From assembly GCF_030848805.1 (NCBI RefSeq), contig NC_092363.1:16896600-16960599 (forward strand): a DNA stretch of 64,000 nt. Reading direction: 5' to 3'. Below the pieces are notes generated by a model, which saw nothing but the letters and a program-made list of their open reading frames with translations, ran no database searches and was not told where the DNA came from. The translations under genes and the position numbers were made by a program. Numbering within the stretch: position 1 is the stretch's first letter; every line of letters starts with the position of its first letter. This document shows positions 1 through 11,081 of this stretch, in pieces. This DNA is from Temnothorax longispinosus. Lineage: Eukaryota; Arthropoda; Insecta; Hymenoptera; Formicidae.

Positions 1-665
1 AGTGTAATTCAATTTTTTTTTTCCCCCCCGATAATACACATCTCACTGATTCGCGATAATGTAATCGTATTATTCCGCGTCTTTTCTTAAACTTTCACAT
101 TGCGCGTGAGATATGCGACGAACGCTTTTAAATTGTGCACGCTTGTCTCGTTCTCTAAAATGTCTCTTGCAAATTTTTTTTTTTCGAGAATTTAAACCCT
201 TACTTCACTTATATATCTCAGATCTGTATCCTTAATAAGTAGTAATACAATTGCTTCGTTTAGAAAAAAATTCCTTTCCCGTATTAACAATATATGTATA
301 AATTCAGCTTTACATATTCATTAGTTATTTAGTACGCGCGTCTCCTGGGTTTTCAAAATTATCACGTTAGGTATACAAATATCATTTTATGTTTTATAGC
401 GGCAGTGCGAAGGTAAGTAATTTAGACATCTTACGATAAGGATACGGATAGGAAAAAGAACTTTTGTACAATTTAGTACAAAATGGCAATCTCTACTACG
501 TATCACTACCGGAGATAAAAACTACCGTTTATCATTAAAAATTTGTATGAAACCGATTGCCTCCACAAATGCCATTCATTCATTAAAAGTATTCGATAAA
601 GCTAAAATATAACTGCAGCCATTATGGAACAACGTCATTTATTAATAAATATAACTATTGTTATC

Positions 666-696
<31 letters not shown>

Positions 697-2682
697 ATAA
701 CATACCTGCTTTTAAAGCAGACAAATGTGCTTATAGAAAAAGGAAGGTTTTTTTTTTACTTTGTGTCTGTATAGCGATTATCTGTATAAACTGTATGAAA
801 TTATTAAACTATTCCATTCGTGAGATCGACATTATTCTTTTCACCTTTTTGGGCACTGTTAATAAAGGAGGAATAAATTAATAATAACGTGTTACTTTCG
901 GTCTTTAAAGCTTCATGTACAATCTCGCTATGTAATAAATACATATCTATAAAATTTTCTTTATCCTTTGCACTGTAATGTCCCTGTAGATTAACATTAT
1001 CTAGGAATAGAGGCGGAGAGAGAATATAATGGAAAAAAGAGAGTACGGGTTTTTTTTACAATTTAATATAATACTTTAAATGTAAAAACGAAAACAGTCT
1101 TCATCTTGTAGCAGCGCAGCTGATCAAACTAAGGGAGGCAAGGGAAAACAAGGACGGATCTAGACATTACATGCGTGAACCCTTCTGCTGCAAAACCTAG
1201 AATGTAATCCAATAATCTAAGCTTAATAAAAACATATTAGTCTCACTTTGCTTATAATTATAATACTTAACACTAATTAATAACAGGTTTTATAACGGCA
1301 ATTAAAGTTGTACTTTATTATTAGAAAAAAAAAGTTGTTCCGCCTCTGTTACATTGTTGCCAATAAAATAAGAAATACCAATTACGCAAATCTAATTATA
1401 GCTACTCTGCTCCCCAAAAGCAAACCCATACGGTATTAGTACACATATAAATTTAAAGACTATATTTTCTATATTCGTATATAAATAAATCGTACATAAG
1501 CTACTGGTGGTAAAATATACACTGTGGACAACTTCACTTTTATGTCGTAATGTATGATGAATAATTTGGCATGCAATAATGATTCATGCAGGTCACTGGG
1601 CATAAAGTATATATAACCACAAACCAATGAAAGAAAAAATTCTTTATTCAACGAACGGCATGCGGTACAATAATAATAATAATAATATGGTACATACAAC
1701 AAATATCAGAGGCAGAACATGCTCATGCGAACAGGCCTCTGAGCTTTACAGATTATTAGGTGGTTTTCTTTTTTTTTTAACTTTTTCTTTTTATTTTAAA
1801 ATATAATAAGTAAATGTGTATATTTAAAGCCTATACGTATAGAAATATATATTTAAAAAATGCATACGTATATATATGTATATATGACAAAATAAAAATC
1901 TGACTGACAGATTTTTATCCACAAGTTTGACTTGAAGAAAAAATTTAGCCACCTGATAAGATCTGTTGCTGAACATTTCACGTCTACAACAAGATTCTTT
2001 TCCTTTTCGTATTTTTGTTCCCTCGGGGAAAAACAAATTAAGCAAAATAATTCTAAGCAACCGTCAAGAATATTGCAGAAAAAATGTATAGAGGAATGTA
2101 TTGCTGAATTAAGCGTAAAGTGATAAGACGTGAGATAAAATTCAATCTCGTAATAAATGTGTATGTATAAATCATATTTATCACGTATATAGTGATAAAG
2201 CTCATTCTTTGGTTTTCTACCCAACCCAAATCCAACCGTCAGTATAGGCGAATTGTTAATACCAAAAAATAATACTGCTCTTTCTTTTTTAATTTCATCT
2301 CATTAGAACTGATAAAAAGTGTGTTATTTGATTTCACAATAGTGTTAGAAATTAAGAAAACTCAATGTTGGATTGCAAGAGCAGATTTCAGGGATTCTCT
2401 TGGAAATTTGTAATCGTAAACCTAAACCTTTCTTTTTTTTCCAAACAGGACCGTGCCCGCGTTTCCAGCTGAAGAAGCAGCTAGACGTTTGTTGCCTCAA
2501 CAAATATCTCATGCGATCCAACATGGAAAACAATAATACTAACACACAGATTACTTAGAATACATGGTTTTATTTAAAAGTGGTGAAGGTACTTGGTAAA
2601 AACGTGATTGAATCTTGGCTAATAAACCTGCGTCTATTATGTATCAACTTTGGATACGGACAAAAACATAAAAATGATCGCA
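1..2682. other. AT-rich flank downstream of the KCTD5-type gene; no gene recognised
   Basis: This stretch is AT-rich, with poly-A/T runs and a short TA microsatellite near 665-705. The open frames are short and low in complexity, with no recognisable domain. The part next to 2682 is most likely 3' untranslated sequence of the minus-strand insomniac-type gene: a minus-strand AATAAA lies at 2569-2574, 109 bases past its stop. A donor-like AAG/GTAAGT at about 412-419 was seen, but no coding exon could be attached to it. Confidence 0.5.
2569..2574 (-). terminator. Candidate polyadenylation signal of the KCTD5-type gene
   Basis: The plus strand reads TTTATT, which is AATAAA on the minus strand, 109 bases beyond the proposed stop codon. 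It supports the transcript ending soon after the third coding exon. Longer 3' UTR forms are possible. Confidence 0.45.
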
Positions 2683-3714
2683 TTAGCCGTGGCTACTTTG
2701 GCTACTCAAATAAGGATGGGAAACAGTCGAATAGGATAGCGGTACCTTGACGCGATCCGTAGATTCCTCTTCTTTACTGCTGAGCTGACTAGGTCCGTAT
2801 TCTCGGCTTACCACACATAAAAATTCCGCGTGATCGTCATTACCGTAGTTATATTGAGAACCTATGTTGATTAGCTATAAAAACAGAAGGAAACGAGCGT
2901 ATATATTTAGAGAGAAGAAACGCCACGAGTCGCCAACGCAAGAAGGAACCACACAAACAACATTAATGAGATATAAAATAAACGGATACGTAAATCCTCA
3001 CAAATACCTGTTCAAATCTCCAGCCGTCCGACATCGTGGACACCATCTGCGTCAGCTCGTCCTCGTGACACTGGAGAACCCTGTAGACATGCTTCTTGGA
3101 GTCCCTCTGTGGCCGGGTGTCCCTCAGAATGATCCTTTCTTTGACTAGCCGTATGAGCTCGGTGATATTATAAAACTCCGCCTCCTCCAGCACACCCTCC
3201 TCTGTCAGATCCTTGTTGATGACCAGCTTGCCGTGGCGCAGGTAATTGAGGACCGGACTGAAGTACGTGGGGTCGCGGTCTATCAGGTACGCTCCCGTCT
3301 CGTCCTTCGGAAAGCAAAACAAAACGGAGGGAGGTCATTCACCGCGCACGGTGGGGGCGGCGCGAGGGGTCCCAGCCATGGGGCAGGGGAGAGCGGGAGG
3401 GGCTCGTCGTCGTCCTCGACCTGGACGACGAGACGCGACGGGCACACGCGGTCGGGCGTCCCGTTTGAAATTCCCGGTAGGAAACGGTGTCAACTAACCC
3501 TGTCCGAAATAAGGTCCGAGTCCTCCTGGCACAGCCGATACAGAAACGAGTTCGGGTCCCTCGCCAGGGTGGTCTTCGCCGTCAGGAAATACGTCCCACC
3601 CACGTTCAGTCGCACCCACTGATTATTGCACCGCTTGCCGACATGATTCTCTGTCATCTCGTGCGAGTTCGTGTCGCTGAAGTCCGCCATACTTGCATTG
3701 GCATCAATTGACAT
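2683..3714 (-). CDS. inc: BTB/POZ protein, insomniac/KCTD5 family (Cul3 adaptor)
   Basis: Three exons on the minus strand: 3714-3499, 3304-3008 and 2874-2683, all joined in phase 0, giving about 234 residues, the usual KCTD2/5/17 size. The T1-type BTB domain begins near residue 33 with WVRLNVGGTYF and continues through DETGAYLIDRDPTYF and NYLRHGKLVINKDL. The C-terminal part has WRFEQ joined to a YNYG..DHAEFLCVVS segment typical of the family. Members assemble as oligomers and bring substrates to Cullin-3 ubiquitin ligase; the Drosophila orthologue insomniac controls sleep (family knowledge). The start at 3714 was chosen as the first ATG after a CpG-rich leader; the ATG at 3690 and an upstream in-frame ATG at 3765 are alternatives. 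The extreme C-terminus is uncertain: a donor-like K/GTACCG lies before the last 17 codons, and the usual RGSRM-type ending was not found. Confidence 0.88.
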
Positions 3715-4719
3715 TAAAAGGAGGCCCGGGTCAGGTTGGGTCGCGTTGGGGCCACTGGGGGCCACCGCGGGGGCCCGGGGGGGGACGACTAGTCAGTGCA
3801 GCGTCTTAAATCCGCCCCGCGAAGTTGTGCAAAACAAATAAAACAACGCCCGATTTACGTTTCGCCTGATAATTTTAGAATAATCGTACAATTTTGAAGC
3901 ACGCGAGAAATAAAATAAATTATTACTGATTTTGTTCTTATTTTGTTAATCGTTATTAATATTAGTTTGGCAATTGCTAATTAAAATATTAATTAATCAT
4001 CCTATCGCTTTATTTAACAATAATAAAATACAATAACATACATTAATAACAAAATACAAAATACAATTAAATATAATAAAATAAATTAACAATATAAAAT
4101 ACAAAATATACAATTAAATGGATACGATAAAATAATTTGACAATAAAGTACAAAATAACGAAGCTTATTCAGATTTTATTATTTAATTATTGCTTATTCG
4201 TACACGTTCATTCGGATTCGAACCGTCGCCATGTTACCGAGCGGAGCTTCCGGCGTGAAGTTTCCGGCGCTCGTCGCCTCGGAGCGGGCACCTTCGGACG
4301 CTCGACCCTCTTGCTCGAGTTCCTCTCGTTATCGTCCCGCGCGAAGGAAAGAAAGGGCGAGGGGTGAACGCCGCGGCCCCGGGCCCTTCGCAGTCGCGGT
4401 ACCCTAGAAAACCCCCGAGAGAATCCCCCCGCTGGAGGGGGGAACCGTCGTCGGAGCGCGCTCTGGGCTCTGGGACCGCTCTCGGCGGTCTGGCGGTCTG
4501 GGTTCGAGGCTCGGTACATAAAAACGTCCGTACCCCCGCGGATTACCGGCAGTCATTGCGACACGGTCAACCCTATCGTGATATGCGGGGCGCCGCGTCG
4601 CGCGTCGTCACCGTCGCCGTCGCCGCCGCCGCCGTCATCGTCATCGTCATCGTCCCCGCCGTCGTGGACAACGATTGAACGTCGCGCTGCACGCAAGCTC
4701 GGGGCAACGCCGCGCGAAG
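3715..4719. promoter_or_regulatory. Divergent intergenic region between the KCTD5-type gene and GID4
   Basis: About 1 kb separates two start codons that face away from each other. It has CpG- and G-rich ends (3720-3800 and 4230-4719) around an AT-rich centre (3840-4200). The GID4 side holds CCG/TCA trinucleotide runs at about 4606-4665. No TATA box stands out. It probably contains both 5' UTRs and promoters. Confidence 0.45.
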
Positions 4720-5930
4720 ATGCCGGTGAAGGTCGACGTGGTGCCGCCGCCGCCCGCCAACTCGAAACAGCCGGGTGTCACCAAGTCCCTGCTGTACAAC
4801 GGTTCGCGCTTCCAGGGCTCGCAGAAGTCCAAGGGCAACAGCTACGACGTGGAGGTGGTTTTGCAGGTTAGTCCGGGTCGTCGGGTGCCCTCTCCCTCGT
4901 CGCGGCCTTCTCCCTCTCCTCGCCGTTGTGTCGTCACTTTTCGGAAATTGCGCCACAAATTGGCGAACGCCGCGCGTCCCGCCGGGACGTACGCGGCGGA
5001 CAAGGGGAGGACGTCCTCGTCGACGGCGAGAGGATGCGCGGTTTCCTCCCTCGTCCGTTTCTCTCTCCCTTCCTCTTTGCAGCGGACGGTTCTCCGCGTG
5101 CGACCTAAGTTGATGTAAGCTGGCACTGGGTTGTTGACGGTACACCGGAACGTGGGAGATCGGTTCCTGGATAGGATTCCTTACCTTGCGTTTGTCCCGT
5201 TGCAGCACGTGGACGAGGAAAACAGTTACCTGTGTGGATACCTGAAGATCAAGGGTCTCACGGAGGAGTTTCCGACGCTGACGACGTTCTTCGACGGCGA
5301 GATCATCTCCAAGAAGTATCCCTTTTTGACTCGCAAGTGGGACGCCGACGAGGATGTTGATAAGAAACATTGGGTTCGTATCGATGCTTTAATCGCTCGA
5401 GCTATCGTCATCCACATCGTCATCGGTATTTTGTCTGTATCTTCTCCTTCGTTCTTATTGTAGAGTAAATTCGCGTCGTTCTGCCAATACGCCAAAACGT
5501 TCAATTCCGACACGTTCGATTACGAGGCACTGAAGGGAACGGACTTTGTATTTATGAGGTGGAAGGAGCACTTCCTGGTACCCGATCATACAATCAAAGA
5601 TATCAACGGTGCCTCCTTTGCAGGATTTTACTATATTTGCTTCCAGAAATCCGCCGCCACGATAGAAGGCTTTTATTATCATCGTAGTTCTGAATGGTAA
5701 AAAACGCTAACTATAAGTTAGAGACCTTAATTATAACACTAGAGACCTAACTGGTGATATTTGATTTCTGAATGCACCGGTTGTATTTAAAAAAAAAATT
5801 TGCGTATCACGAATATATACGATACGATATGGAATAATTAAAACGACAATATGAACGTTGTTTCAGGTATCAATCCTTGAATCTGAGACATGTCCCAGAG
5901 CACAGTATACAGATATACGAGTTCAGGTGA
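4720..5930 (+). CDS. GID4: GID4-type substrate receptor of the GID/CTLH E3 ligase
   Basis: Four exons: 4720-4866, 5206-5373, 5464-5696 and 5867-5930, giving about 203 residues. All junctions are GT-AG and the frame is continuous; the third junction splits the Trp codon of SSEW/YQSLNL. Recognisable vertebrate GID4 and yeast Vid24 signatures are LYNGSRFQGSQKSKGNSY, YLCGYLKIKGLTEEFPTL, FFDGEIISKKYPFLTRKW, FMRWKEHFLVPDH and a terminal HVPEHSIQIYEFR. The family folds into a beta-barrel that binds N-terminal proline degrons and presents them to the CTLH ubiquitin ligase (established knowledge). The protein lacks the long low-complexity N-terminus of mammalian GID4; a longer in-frame reading from 4675 exists, but 4720 is the start that fits the family core. 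A candidate AATAAA lies at 6213-6218. Confidence 0.93.
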
Positions 5931-6212
5931 AGTCGATACTTTTGCTGAAAAGTTTCACGATATTCGCGTCTCTTCTTTTCTAGCATACAGATCTCATAAA
6001 GATTCGTCCTGTAAATTTTATTAGAAGTAATGAGTCTGTTTATTATTCGTGACACACTCCGCAGTTCTGAGGGAGATTTGCAGTAAAAAGAACTCAGGAT
6101 ATCCTTTTCTTGACTAGTTGACTGTCACGAGAATTGGAGTGCCTATTTAGTAAGTGATCGACTGCGGAATAATTACTTCAACCTGATTGATTGTATAACG
6201 ATTTTTGATCGA

Positions 6213-6218
6213 AATAAA
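6213..6218 (+). terminator. Candidate polyadenylation signal of GID4
   Basis: AATAAA on the plus strand, 283 bases after the GID4 stop codon. It is the first canonical hexamer noted downstream. Confidence 0.4.
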
Positions 6219-9200
6219 TTACCTGATGCATATCATTTTAAATTATTGGTGTTTCGTTATTCAGTAATCTGATAAAGGCTTCAGGATTCTTGTTTGTGTT
6301 CATTGTCATTGTGGGTGTGCGATCCAAGTGTATTTAATATTTCGATATTTGGTTTATTGACTGAAGCACAGTAAATATATTTGTATGCATAACGTGGTAA
6401 GATCTATTGAATTACGGTTTTAGGAATTTACTAACCATGATAAAAATAATATTTACGAGCAAGATTTTTTTTCGTTTCACATTATGATATTTATGAGATC
6501 TGTTTGCTACATTGGAAAAGATCAAGTGTAATTGTTGTTTGAATGAAGCTGTACGTATGTCGCAAAAGAAAGAACAAACGGTAAATGGTAATTGCGAAAG
6601 AGTTATATCGAGGTTTGATCTGTAGCTTATATTGAAAAAAACATTTATTTATTTATTTTATGCGCGAACGAACTTTATTCGACTCTAATGTTTTATACAT
6701 ACATATATGAAATATATGTATACCTGATTTTAAGAATAAGCATTAGACACATGTTGGCTGTTCGTAAAACTTGTCTTCATGTTTTTAATCGAGTTAAATA
6801 TATCGATTCTCTTAGGGGAAAAAAATAGTACACTGTTGTGATAAGCATTACCATAATATATGCATAAATTATATATATATAAATATATATACGAATGTAT
6901 ATATAAGTTAACAAGCTGTAATAGGTAATCGCGTAGCTTATCCGAGATTTATATTGGCATACTACAGCTTTCATTTGCGCGTGTGACGTTTATGGAACCC
7001 AGTTCTCGATCGCCCAGTGATATTGATGTTTCAAATGGCATACCACATGGTATATTATTTTCGATATTTCTTTTATTTAGTGTTGTTAAATACTAATAAT
7101 TTTTGTTTTTCTTTTTATATTTGTGCTAATAATCTACCTAAATACTCAAACCGATAAAACAGTACATATGCTGTTTGCAATAAAAAAAACGCGTACCGAA
7201 TCGATAAGTGTAACAGTCACTTTGGATATTGGAAAAACGTAGCTGCGTACGTATAAGAGATACATATTTAATATAATATATCAGATACCTTAAGAGTACA
7301 CTGATATTGTTGATTATGTTAAGCCGACCTTTATTATATATATAAAAAAAAGCGAAACAATCTACTGTTGTCACATCCTTATTTGTAAGTTATATGTTGT
7401 TGTGTTTCTTTAAGAAAAGTATCTTTATATTACCAGTTATTGGTACCAATTTTATACATGACCATGCCGTGCAAAGTGTCACATATCAATCCGTAGTTTT
7501 TTTTTTTTTTAGCTTTCTTTGCAAGCTGCGAAATTTGTCAATCCCGAGCGCTAACGGAATTCTTGCTTAAACAATACACAACAGGAAATATAACATTTAT
7601 TTACGATAATCGGCGCATTTACCGCACAGTTGACAAAAGGAAGGTTTGCTTTACAAGACGTCCATAGGTTCATAAATATTCGATTTATTTTCACTATACA
7701 ACCGCATGTGCTTTAAACTGGAACACATAATTATAATTGAATATAAATTGGAATCGCTATTATACAAATAGAACCACTGTGTAGATGGAATACATCGATG
7801 AAAGTTACAGTGCTCAAATTAACAAGAAAGTAGTATTACAAGTTGCCAGGGAGAAAATTTTGCCAATTCCAGCGATTGAATCCAGTGAGGAACTCGATTA
7901 AACCGATTAATTAGTTGTAACTAAAACAGTAGTTAAAAAAAAAAATTTAGAATGTGTTTATTATGTACAGCAAGTGTATGAAAAACAGGCTCTCTATCCT
8001 CCGTCATCCATCGAAATTAGCGTTTCGCTATTAAATGAGAAGCATTTTGGCAAACGGGACGGCATTTTCCAATCTTCCCTTAACACGTGGCCCCCTTTAA
8101 GTGGATACTCCTTCGCATGTGAAAGATGTTATTCTCTTGTAACAAAATATGTATATATAATTAACGTGTGGACTATTTATTAAAGAAAATTTGGTATTCG
8201 AAGTAGGAAGTCCGTCTCGAAGTCTTTACCGATTACATGCACTGCATAATGCGTTAATGTGAAGTTAAGTTTACTTAGTACATCTCACAGACAAGTAAGC
8301 ACATCGTGTTATATTCATATAAAACAATATTATAATATAATATAGTTCTTTCTTTATATATACACAGAATATAATTTAGTTAAGTCTAACGTAATATAAA
8401 TATACATCTCATGTGCTTTCCTGGCATCGAGTGATTTGTTACAGACATATCGTTAGAGATCGAGTGTGTTTCTATCTATTCTATCTATATTACACACAAA
8501 CGCATCTCCTGCAATCTTACACTGTACACTGTGGATTTAGTAACATACATTTAGGTAACGTGAAATAAGACGATACTCTTAAATAGCGTATATTCGGGGG
8601 AGATTTTCCAGATTTCGTTAAATACGAAGGGGAATAAAGATCGATATCGCCTTGCGTGATTCGTACGGGGGAGAGAAAGAGAAAACATCGAGGAGATCAT
8701 CGTGCGATCTCGATCGATCAACATAATGAAATGTAAAAACTCGTGCCGTAGAAAGAGTCAATTTTATTGCTCTTTATAAAACCGTCTCCTTAAAAAATAT
8801 ATAGCTCTTTCGCGCTCGGTAACCGGTAGTTTCCGATAAAACGGCTTTCGCGTCGCAAGCAATTGAAAATATATATATGTATATATGCATATATGTATAT
8901 ATATACATACATATATGTCGCTAATATATATCTCGAGTTAGCTGCTCTAAACTTTCTACACTTACGCTATATCATCATTAGTCTACACCACAACCACCGT
9001 AGACTTAGCGAACTTGTACTTTTCAGTTCATTACTCGCTGCTCTCATAAGCTTACGCACGAAGAAAGAACATTCCGCACAGAGAGATACGTTTGTGGGAA
9101 GAGGGATGCTTTTCCAACAACGGCCAAAAGAAACGAAGCAGCTTACAAGGGCTTTAAAAGTATGGGCACACTCGAGTCGCGTAATGTAATGTCGGTCGAT

Positions 9201-9606
9201 ATATATCATGTGGCGATATACCTTATAAACCTCCGTAAATCCTGACGCGTTCCCTTCTCGCGATGGAAAAATCCACGCGAGCTTTACAATCGATGATAAC
9301 ACTCTGTAATGTTCAAGCACTTTCCCTGCTTACGCGACACATTGCGCCGCTTTCCTTTTTAAATCTCGTACAACGGATGGCACGGGTACGCGACAGCTCG
9401 TCTCCCTTAATCGTGGAATTGTACGTGCAAACGTGAAAATATATGCGAATATGTATCTCGTGATATATAAACAAGTATATCCGTCAACGTTGGCAAGTGG
9501 CAAATCGGAATTTCATATTATTTATACCATCTCGTAACGGTCTAAACGGTAATCACTATGAATCGTGGAAACAACACCGTAAACGCGTTTGCATCCTCGA
9601 CAGAAC

Positions 9607-9630
9607 GGGGAGGGGAGGGGAGGGGAGGGG
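9607..9630 (+). repeat. GGGGA tandem repeat with G-quadruplex potential
   Basis: Five runs of four G separated by single A. It lies about 80 bases past the Rab40-type stop codon, on the strand opposite its transcript, so that gene's 3' UTR would carry the C-rich complement. The spacing fits the formal pattern for an intramolecular G-quadruplex. Confidence 0.7.
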
Positions 9631-9706
9631 AAGGAAGAACGCTGATTGCTGCGCGACGCTTTTGTAAGTAAATCGCTACCCTGAACTTCTCTGTCCGCCG
9701 TCGCTC

Positions 9707-11081
9707 TCAAGACACCGTGCAGGAATTGCGACCGACGCAACTTGTGCGGGAGTCGGCGATGCTGCCGGGCGAGCTGCCGGGCGTCGACAGTCCGCCGTTG
9801 TTGTGGCCCACCCCGACGAAGCGTAGCTTCCGGTGATGCGACCCGAGGCTCTTGCTGGAGCTCAACGAGCGGTTGCCGTAACGCAATTGGGCCAGTTGGG
9901 ACGTGGTCGTCATCGCGTACGACTTGAGATGCGACTTGATCGACTTGGGCAGCGGCAGCTGGTCGATCCCGTAAACCGTCGTTCGGGCCACTATCGCGCG
10001 GCACGCCAGTTCCTGCAGGCTGAGCACTGCAAAGCGAATTACATTTCATCGTTCTGATCTTCAATTTAGAGTATCTAGAGGTCTGTTCCTTTTAGCTTAA
10101 CTTCTTGTACGGGTCATCTTTTCTCTTTTTCTCTCCAACGTGCAAAAAAAAAAAAAAAAAGAAAGAAAGAAAAGATGGAGCGTGCGAGTAGTTGAGCTAA
10201 GAAGAACAGGTTTTAAAGAATTTTCGATAGATCGATACCTTTATTGGATCGCCACAATCTCTCCATGCCGTTCCTGTGTAGCGCCATCCGAGAGAGTTCC
10301 GAGAAGCTCTCGCGGATATTGAAATCGCAGAGAGGCGAGACCTCGAAGAACGCCATTCGATTCTTGGCCGCGTAAGCCTCGGCATCTCGTTCGCCCACTT
10401 GTCTCTTGAAAGCCAAGTGCAGGCGATTGCCGACCAGGACCTTCGGCACGCCCGGAGCGTGCTGCAAAGTTACACATTGAGATTAGACGGATCAGACGGA
10501 TCAATAATTGGATAAAATCTTAGATCGTCCCTGACCTCCTCGACTTCTTTCAGCCACCTGTCGATGCCGTCGAAGGACCACTTATTGGTGATGTCGTACA
10601 CCAGGAGTATACCTTGCGCACCCCTGGAGTAAGACCGTATGATGGTGCAGAATCTACCCTGGCCTGACGTGTCCCACAATTGTAGCTTTACTCGTTTCCC
10701 ATCTAGCAGGATAGTGGTAGTCTTGTAAGCTGAAGAGGTAACAAACAGTCAGCTTTAAACCTCAAGTAAACAGGGGGAAAAAAAAAGAATTATTTCAAGG
10801 AAAAGAGAATCATATGGAGAGCCATATAGTTGCTCGATTACAAATAATACAACTTATAATGTCTCGTTACACGTGATCGAGGAGATGTTTGATGAACATT
10901 CCGAAAAGTCCTCACCGCTGCCGCTGCCGCTGCAGAACGGCGACTCCGCGGCGCCGTCCTCGAGGCCGCTCAAGATCTCTTGCTTGCCGACGTCGCTGTC
11001 GCCCACCAGCAGGAACTTGAGCAGGTAGTCGTACTGCTTCTCTTGACGAGGCCTCGCCGTGCTGGCCTCACCCGCAGCCAT
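9707..11081 (-). CDS. Rab40: Rab40-type small GTPase with SOCS box
   Basis: Four exons on the minus strand: 11081-10916, 10729-10536, 10461-10239 and 10026-9707, giving 300 residues with consistent phases. The N-terminal GTPase domain has QYDYLLKFLLVGDSDVGK, then TTTILLDGKRVKLQLWDTSG, FCTIIRSYSRGAQGILLVYD, TNKWSFDGIDRWLKEVEE and APGVPKVLVGNRLHLAFKRQ. The SOCS box follows at about residues 195-231 (LSLQELACRAIVARTTVYG, then LPLPKSIKSHLKSYAM). Rab40 proteins use the SOCS box to recruit Elongin B/C and Cullin-5 for ubiquitination linked to membrane traffic and cell migration (family knowledge). As in other Rab40 proteins, the P-loop Lys is followed by Q-E rather than Ser/Thr, and GNRLHL replaces NKxD. 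The tail is Ser/Gly/Arg-rich and ends in SCTVS, unlike the double-Cys end of most Rabs. Confidence 0.94.

Larger units (their letters stand above)
5931..9706. other. 3' flanks of GID4 and the Rab40-type gene
   Basis: The interval is AT-rich, with poly-T/poly-A runs and TA microsatellites (for example about 6860-6905 and 8866-8935). No recognisable coding exon was seen on either strand. It lies between two convergent gene ends, so much of it may be 3' UTR. Candidate poly(A) signals are the plus-strand AATAAA at 6213-6218 and a minus-strand AATAAA at 8763-8768. Confidence 0.5.

Noticed and set aside
624..881. 85-codon plus-strand open frame
   Set aside because: Low-complexity Tyr/Ile run from a TA microsatellite, with no domain or gene structure.
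2345..2545. Minus-strand frame with LDRMRYLLRQQT as a possible last exon of the insomniac-type gene
   Set aside because: No good match to the KCTD5 C-terminus and no suitable acceptor in the right phase; a poly(A) signal lies between it and the third exon.
4213..4260. GGATTCGAACC at 4216-4226, resembling the reverse of a tRNA T-arm
   Set aside because: The minus-strand T stem pairs only three bases, and no D or anticodon arm or acceptor stem could be built around it.
4573..5370. 265-codon minus-strand frame over GID4
   Set aside because: Arg/His-rich antisense shadow of CpG-rich GID4 exons and intron; no family similarity.
8863..8935. Self-complementary ATATATGTATAT run as a possible structured RNA
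   Set aside because: Explained by a TA/TG microsatellite; such repeats always fold on paper.
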